Origin: Altererythrobacter aquiaggeris
Lineage (GTDB): Bacteria; Pseudomonadota; Alphaproteobacteria; Sphingomonadales; Sphingomonadaceae
Reading direction: 5' to 3'
NCBI RefSeq assembly: GCF_037154015.1
Contig: NZ_JBANRL010000001.1
Location: 2,542,001-2,606,000 of the forward strand
Length of the DNA: 64,000 nucleotides
Shown here: piece after piece, positions 58,788-64,000 of the stretch
Position numbering within the stretch: the first letter of the stretch is position 1
How the letters are laid out: each line of letters starts with the position of its first letter
Program-made: the position numbers and the translations under genes
Notes under the pieces: generated by a model
What the model saw: the letters and a program-made list of their open reading frames with translations, nothing else
Databases searched by the model: none
Told to the model about the DNA's origin: nothing

Positions 58788-59198
58788 ATGCGCAAGACCA
58801 CCACATTCGCTCTATTAGCTGCCTCAGCCGCCATGTTGGCGGGTTGCGGTGGCGGCGGCATTCTCAACCGTGACCGGCCCGATGAATTTGCCGTACAGCG
58901 TCAGGCGCCGCTGGTTATCCCGCCCGATTTCACACTGACCCCGCCAGCGCCCGGTGCCCCGCGCCCGGCCGAAGGTTCCGCGAGCGAGCAGGCACTGGAT
59001 GTGTTGTTCGGCGGTCCGGCCCCGCGCAGTGCGGTGGAAACCAGCGCGCTGGACCGCGCCGGTCCGGCAATGCCCGGTATTCGCAGTGCAGTGGGTGATC
59101 CTGCGACCAACACGGTCGCCAAGGGCCGGATAACGCAAGATATCGTGTCCGCTCCCGAAGGTGACGGACAGGTCGCGCAGGCTGTAATCCCGGGCTAG
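58788..59198 (+). CDS. DUF3035 lipoprotein
   Basis: A 136-residue lipoprotein. The signal MRKTTTFALLAASAAMLAGCGGGGIL has the lipobox LAGC (Cys near 20). The mature part carries PDEFAVQRQAPLVIPPDFTL, the DUF3035 signature, and a proline/alanine-rich segment to the end. It follows lspA by three bases, the enzyme that would process its signal, and ends the operon, overlapping the convergent CNNM-like gene by four bases. Function unknown. Confidence 0.88.
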   Translation: MRKTTTFALLAASAAMLAGCGGGGILNRDRPDEFAVQRQAPLVIPPDFTLTPPAPGAPRPAEGSASEQALDVLFGGPAPRSAVETSALDRAGPAMPGIRSAVGDPATNTVAKGRITQDIVSAPEGDGQVAQAVIPG

Positions 59199-60523
59199 GT
59201 TTGCGCGGCTTCGGCAGCCATTACCGCTGCCGGGTCTTGCGAAACCAGTAATTTGTCGATCTTGCGCCCGTCGAGGTCAAGCACTTCGAACTTCCAGCCC
59301 TGATCCAGGAAAACCTCGCCCTCTGCGGGCAGTTTCTTGAGCACCCACAGCACATAGCCTGCGGCTGTCGCAAATTCGCGGTCGTCGGGCAGATCCAGAT
59401 CGAGCATTTCGGCAAGCTGGTCTGCGGGCAAAGACCCGGCCACCAGCAATGTGCCGTCGGCGCGCTCGATCACGTGCGGAACATCGCCTTCGTCCTGATC
59501 GCTGGCGAAACTGCCGACCAGCGCGCTGAGCAGATCGACCGGTGTGACGATGCCTTCCAGATGACCGTATTCATCGTGCACCATGGCCATCGCGACATCG
59601 GACTGCTGCAGACTGCGTAGCGCGTCCATCGCATCGATCTGGTCGGGCATGATTTCCGGCTTGCGCATCATGGCAGCCAGATCGACATCGCGGCCCGCCA
59701 GCATCACTGCCTGAACTTCGCGGACCTTTACCACGCCCAGCACCTTGTCGCTGGATCCATCCACCACGGGCAACAGCGAATGCGGGCTGGCGTCGATTGC
59801 AGCGCGAATGCCCGCATCGTCAGCACCCGCATCGATAAAATCAAGCTCTGTACGCGGTGTCATGACTTCGCGCACAGGCCTGTCGGCCAACCGCATGACG
59901 CCGGTGATGATCGCGCGGTCTTCCTCCTCGATCACACCGGTGCGGGTGGCTTCGGCAAAAATCATGTGCAATTCTTCGGCATTGATCGCGCCCTGCCCGC
60001 TGCTGCGCACGCCAAGCAAACGGACCAGCAGACTGGAGCTTTTATCCAACACCCAGACAACCGGCGCGGCCACCCGCGCGATGAATGCCATCGGCTTGGC
60101 CATAATCAGCGCAATCGGTATCGCCAGCCGCAATGCCACCTGTTTGGGCACCAGTTCGCCAACCACGAGGCTGAAATAGGTCGTCAGCACAATCACCAAA
60201 GCAAACCCGGCATCGGGCGCGGCATCGGGCGACACACCAAGCAATTCCAGCCGCTCACCCACCGGCCCGCCAAGCGTGGACCCCGAATAAGCGCCCGCGA
60301 TGATGCCCACCAGCGTAATGCCGATCTGCACGGTGGAAAGGAATTTTCCCGGGTCGGCGGCAAGCGCGATTGCGGTGCTGGCGGAACTGCTGCCTTCCTC
60401 CACCTTGGCCTTCAATTTGGCTGTCCGGGCGGAAACGATGGCGAGTTCCGACATGGCAAACACACCGTTGAGCACGATCAACCCGGCGATGATAAGCAAG
60501 TCTGTCCAAGGAAATGGGTTCAC
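59195..60523 (-). CDS. CNNM/CorC-HlyC family membrane protein (hemolysin-like)
   Basis: A 442-residue protein with GTG start. The N-terminal DUF21/CNNM membrane domain (about 1-180) has three or four helices and the motif NGVFAMSELAIVSARTAKLKAK near 20. Two CBS domains follow (about 205-330, REVMTPRTELDFIDAGADDAGIR; HDEYGHLEGIVTPVDLLSAL), then a CorC/HlyC transporter-associated domain at the end (about 345-425). Relatives affect magnesium or other ion homeostasis; the hemolysin name is historical. Confidence 0.92.
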   Translation of the reverse strand: MNPFPWTDLLIIAGLIVLNGVFAMSELAIVSARTAKLKAKVEEGSSSASTAIALAADPGKFLSTVQIGITLVGIIAGAYSGSTLGGPVGERLELLGVSPDAAPDAGFALVIVLTTYFSLVVGELVPKQVALRLAIPIALIMAKPMAFIARVAAPVVWVLDKSSSLLVRLLGVRSSGQGAINAEELHMIFAEATRTGVIEEEDRAIITGVMRLADRPVREVMTPRTELDFIDAGADDAGIRAAIDASPHSLLPVVDGSSDKVLGVVKVREVQAVMLAGRDVDLAAMMRKPEIMPDQIDAMDALRSLQQSDVAMAMVHDEYGHLEGIVTPVDLLSALVGSFASDQDEGDVPHVIERADGTLLVAGSLPADQLAEMLDLDLPDDREFATAAGYVLWVLKKLPAEGEVFLDQGWKFEVLDLDGRKIDKLLVSQDPAAVMAAEAAQT

Positions 60524-60679
60524 GCCCGCGGCGCTAACACATCATCGCGCTGGCGCGAAGCCATCAGTTTTAACGTTGCAAGCGCGGAACTGGAACGGCG
60601 CAGGACCGTTATCGAGCCACGGGCTATGGTGCACGCCCCGCGCCTAAAAAGAATCCGTTCTCTAGGAGGGACTATAATC

Positions 60680-61372
60680 ATGAACAAATCCAAACTCTTA
60701 ATTTCGAGCCTGGCCGCATTATCGCTGGCGACCGTATCCGGCTGTGTGACCGATCCGAACACTGGTGAGAAGAAAATCTCGCGCACGGTTCTCGGCGGCG
60801 CGGGCGGCACAGTCCTGGGCGGATTACTAGGCGGTGTTATCGGCGGCAAAACCGGGCGCATCATCGGCGCCGGTGTCGGCGGCGTTGCCGGGGGCGTGGT
60901 TGGTTACAAGATGGACCAACAGATCAAGGAATTGAAGGAACAGACCGCCGGTTCGGGCGTGGATGTTTCGGAAACCGACGGCGGTTCGGCCATTCTGGTC
61001 AACCTGCCCGACGGCGTGACTTTCGCGACCGGCAGCTACACCATCAATCCGACTTTCCGCGAGACACTGGTAACTGTTGCCAACAGCCTGCAACAATATC
61101 CCGATAGTCTGATCGACGTATATGGTCACACCGATTCAACCGGTTCGGATGCTTTCAACCAGCGTCTTTCCGAACAGCGTGCGCAGGCGGTTGCCAACTA
61201 TCTGGTGCAGCGCGGCGTAAGCGCTGCCCGTATCCGTTCGCAAGGATTTGGCGAAACACAACCGATTGCAAGCAATGACACCGATTCGGGCCGTTCGCTG
61301 AACCGCCGCGTCGAAATCAAGATCATTCCGATTACGCAGGAAGATGTTCAGGCTGCCCGTCAAGGCAACTGA
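60680..61372 (+). CDS. OmpA-family lipoprotein with glycine-zipper domain
   Basis: A 230-residue outer-membrane lipoprotein. The ATG at 60680 is set by AGGAGG (60664-60669) 10 bases upstream; a much longer in-frame ORF upstream is antisense to the CNNM gene and ignored. Signal with lipobox VSGC (near 22), glycine-zipper region (about 40-85: GGAGGTVLGGLLGGVIGGKTG), then the OmpA-like domain (about 105-220: VYGHTDSTGSDAFNQRLSEQRAQAVANYL and SLNRRVEIKI). Same class as YiaD. Followed by a strong terminator. Confidence 0.92.
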   Translation: MNKSKLLISSLAALSLATVSGCVTDPNTGEKKISRTVLGGAGGTVLGGLLGGVIGGKTGRIIGAGVGGVAGGVVGYKMDQQIKELKEQTAGSGVDVSETDGGSAILVNLPDGVTFATGSYTINPTFRETLVTVANSLQQYPDSLIDVYGHTDSTGSDAFNQRLSEQRAQAVANYLVQRGVSAARIRSQGFGETQPIASNDTDSGRSLNRRVEIKIIPITQEDVQAARQGN

Positions 61373-61400
61373 TAATCTTGCTGAAAAAATCGAACTGATC

Positions 61401-61434
61401 GGGGCCGGCCTGAAAAGGCCGGCCCCTTTCGTTT
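61401..61434 (+). terminator. Terminator of the OmpA-family lipoprotein gene
   Basis: GGGGCCGGCC (61401-61410), six-base loop TGAAAA, GGCCGGCCCC (61417-61426), then TTTCGTTT. A perfect 10-bp GC stem, 28 bp past the stop codon. Confidence 0.92.
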
Positions 61435-61607
61435 GTGCGTAATGCGGGGCCTGATCGATCTGTGCCTGACAAGACCCGGTCGCAAACATCGGGCGGACAG
61501 ACCAGATGGGGGCCATACCTTTTGCGCACCCATTTGTCAGAGCCTCAGCAAATGTGGAAAATCCCCAGGACAGCCATTGTTCAGGTGAGCAACAATATCG
61601 GCGCCCA

Positions 61608-61973
61608 ATGGAATATTACGCAGCAATAAAGCAGGCCATTGCCGACAACACTGGATTGGCCGGTTCGCACCTTCACGTGCACGTGGGAATGGCCATTTTC
61701 CTTTTCGCCAGACTGGTTTCCGGGCGTACCGTCGGAACCTTTATTCCATTTGCGGCGGTAGTGGTACTCCAGTGCGTGAATGAATTAATCGACTATTCGA
61801 ACAATGGATCCTGGCTGATCCAAAACACTACAGGTGATATGATCAATACGCTGTTTTGGCCGCTGGCGATTACTATTGCCGTTCGCCTGAGACCTCCACG
61901 GTCTCATCAGGCTCGAAAAAAATCGACCGCTATCTATTCAGCGGATGTTTTGAGTGAGCACCCCGCAAAATGA
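61608..61973 (+). CDS. Small membrane protein, unknown function
   Basis: A 121-residue protein from ATG 61608 (MEYYAAIKQAIADNTGL). It has two membrane segments (about 21-60: VHVGMAIFLFARLVSG, then GTFIPFAAVVVLQCVNELIDY) and a third hydrophobic stretch (TLFWPLAITIAVRL). The segment FLFARLVSGRTVGTFIPFAAVVVLQCVNELIDY, read with the later GDMINTLFWPLAITIAV, resembles VanZ-like small membrane proteins of sphingomonads, with conserved acidic residues in ELIDY and GDM. Frame upstream of the ATG starts at 61506 and lacks a good site. No functional neighbour. Confidence 0.6.
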   Translation: MEYYAAIKQAIADNTGLAGSHLHVHVGMAIFLFARLVSGRTVGTFIPFAAVVVLQCVNELIDYSNNGSWLIQNTTGDMINTLFWPLAITIAVRLRPPRSHQARKKSTAIYSADVLSEHPAK

Positions 61974-62145
61974 TGCTTACGCAGATTTTGACAACGTGCG
62001 TAATCTCTTGAAATGATAGAGTGATTGCTCAAGCCTCATCAAACCGTAAAACGCATTTCGGGCAACGAGCGATGAACGGAGCGTTTTCGAAATTCCGCTT
62101 TGCACCCGCTTGCGGGCGTTCGGGATAAGCGGGCCGGTTCGCGCA

Positions 62146-62931
62146 TTAGCCCTTCGGCGCGAGGATTTTTGCCCGCGCCGCCAGATGCGCGACGGCATCG
62201 CCGTGTATGGCCGGCGAACAGACCAGCAGACCAAACTCACGCGGGTCGCGTTTGTTGTAATTGAGCCGACCGCCAAACGCATCGCTGACCGCCGCACCGG
62301 CCTCGCGCGCGATCAGGCAGGCTGCGGCGACATCCCATTCCCAGCCCCAGCGCAATGTCGCCACCAGATCGGCCTCGTTCGCGCCAACCATGGCAATCCG
62401 CAGTGCGATGGAATTGGGTTTTTCGACCATGGTCAGGATCTGATCCTCTTTCATCAGCGAATCGGCGGGTACGCGCGCGCCTTTGAACCTGGTGCATTTG
62501 CTTGCGCTCAGCCGCTGGCCATTGCGCCATGCGCCCTTGCCCGCAACCGCGCTCCACACCTCGCCGCGCGCCGGGGCAACCAGAGTTCCCATCAGCGGCC
62601 TTCCTCCGCTGACCAGCGCCACCGACACGGCCCAGCCCTTGCGCCCCCGGATAAAGTCGCGCGTCCCGTCAATCGGATCAACCACCCAGCACAGCCCCTT
62701 GGCCAACCGCCTGTCATTGTCGGCGGTTTCTTCGCTCAACCATCCTGCCGACGGTAACAAAGACCCCAATTCGCGGCGGAGGAAATTATCGACCGCGACA
62801 TCGGCCGCGCTTACCGGATCGCCGGGATTCTTCTCCCAGCTTTCCAGCACATGGCCATCGCCGGGCCACGCGCCCAACGCCATATGCCCGGCTTCGCGGA
62901 CAATCTGTTCAAGGCGCATAGTGTCAATCAT
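62146..62931 (-). CDS. Second CysQ-like 3'(2'),5'-bisphosphate nucleotidase/IMPase-family phosphatase
   Basis: A 261-residue IMPase-family protein. Metal motifs: SEETADND near 66, [18 protein letters not shown] near 82, and the C-terminal [19 protein letters not shown] near 198. The wording DPIDGTRDF and WEWDVAA suits CysQ, though other phosphate esters are possible. It is a paralogue of the cysQ at 35.5 kb but far from sulfur genes; its job may differ. Divergent from sucC by about 120 bp. Confidence 0.85.
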   Translation of the reverse strand: MIDTMRLEQIVREAGHMALGAWPGDGHVLESWEKNPGDPVSAADVAVDNFLRRELGSLLPSAGWLSEETADNDRRLAKGLCWVVDPIDGTRDFIRGRKGWAVSVALVSGGRPLMGTLVAPARGEVWSAVAGKGAWRNGQRLSASKCTRFKGARVPADSLMKEDQILTMVEKPNSIALRIAMVGANEADLVATLRWGWEWDVAAACLIAREAGAAVSDAFGGRLNYNKRDPREFGLLVCSPAIHGDAVAHLAARAKILAPKG

Positions 62932-63053
62932 GGGTCACGAAAGGCAGTGGCGGCGATACGGGGACTTTTCAAGCGCGACGCACTATGCTTATGCCCGCAT
63001 AAAGCCAAAACGCGCCAAATCCCCCACTTCCGCCAATCGGGACATTAATTTCA

Positions 63054-64000
<947 letters not shown>

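Noticed and set aside
59780-61372. 530-codon plus-strand frame ending in the OmpA-like lipoprotein
   Set aside because: Its first 300 codons are antisense to the CNNM/CorC gene. The real start is ATG 60680 with AGGAGG and a lipoprotein signal.
61977-61999. TTACGCA/TGCGTAA inverted repeat after the small membrane protein
   Set aside because: Seven-base arms with a 13-base loop and no T tract; a chance hit is likely at this size.

Overview
The window looks like chromosomal DNA of an alphaproteobacterium of the order Sphingomonadales, most like the Erythrobacteraceae. This is inferred from gene content and style: moderately GC-rich coding DNA, a large TonB-dependent receptor with its TetR regulator, a MipZ division ATPase, PgmG-type phosphoglucomutase/phosphomannomutase, a fused CysNC, a petABC bc1 operon, several small exported proteins of sphingomonad type, and frequent TTG/GTG starts. 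No mobile element, prophage, CRISPR array, rRNA or integrase was seen. Nearly everything is housekeeping or core accessory DNA, densely packed, with many ATGA or TGATG stop/start overlaps.

Layout. 0-5.6 kb (minus): glnK-amt nitrogen unit behind a near-consensus sigma-54 promoter, an EEP-family hydrolase, a PNPOx-like protein, prfC and a TetR regulator. 5.7-8.1 kb (plus): a TonB-dependent receptor, separated from tetR by a 100-bp region holding a perfect inverted repeat. 8.2-13.7 kb (minus): hisN-like phosphatase, then rpmI-rplT, a 525-bp structured intergenic region, and pheS-pheT. 13.8-20.6 kb: AraC-type regulator, prs, an orphan barstar-like gene with an apparent frame break, glpX, hom, a thioesterase and two exported proteins of unknown function. 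20.9-24.2 kb (plus): tonB-exbB-exbD-exbD, a strong terminator, then a third exbD. 24.3-31.5 kb (minus): an Lhr-like helicase, a coupled DUF1989 + YqcI/YcgG (GntA-like) pair, then mipZ-dnaJ-like-pgmG-DUF2059. 31.5-36.2 kb (plus): panC, and cysD-cysNC-cysQ, with tRNA-Gly on the minus strand between them. 36.2-45.8 kb (minus): OmpA-like lipoprotein, cation/proton antiporter, apt, petABC, pgeF, pepN. 45.8-50.3 kb: an SDR protein, a DMT transporter, an aldolase-like PLP enzyme, a small acetyltransferase, an acyl-CoA dehydrogenase and tRNA-Thr. 50.4-59.2 kb (plus): one long, tightly packed run gpmA-purE-purK-folA-dipeptidase-ribF-ileS-lspA-DUF3035. 59.2-64 kb: a CNNM/CorC-like membrane protein, an OmpA/glycine-zipper lipoprotein, a small membrane protein, a second CysQ-like phosphatase, and the start of sucC, cut by the window edge.

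How the genes fit together. The tonB-exbBD cluster would energise receptors such as the one at 5.7 kb. petABC makes the three catalytic subunits of complex III. cysD-cysNC-cysQ activates sulfate to PAPS and clears PAP. purE/purK, prs, apt and folA serve nucleotide and folate synthesis, and ileS-lspA with ribF is a common bacterial grouping. The parts that most deserve a second look are the DUF1989 + YqcI/YcgG pair (possible guanidino-group chemistry), the run of adjacent hairpins between rplT and pheS (candidate plus-strand ncRNA or pheST leader), the frame-broken barstar, and the triple exbD set.

All calls come from reading the sequence and from remembered family features; no database search or folding program was run.
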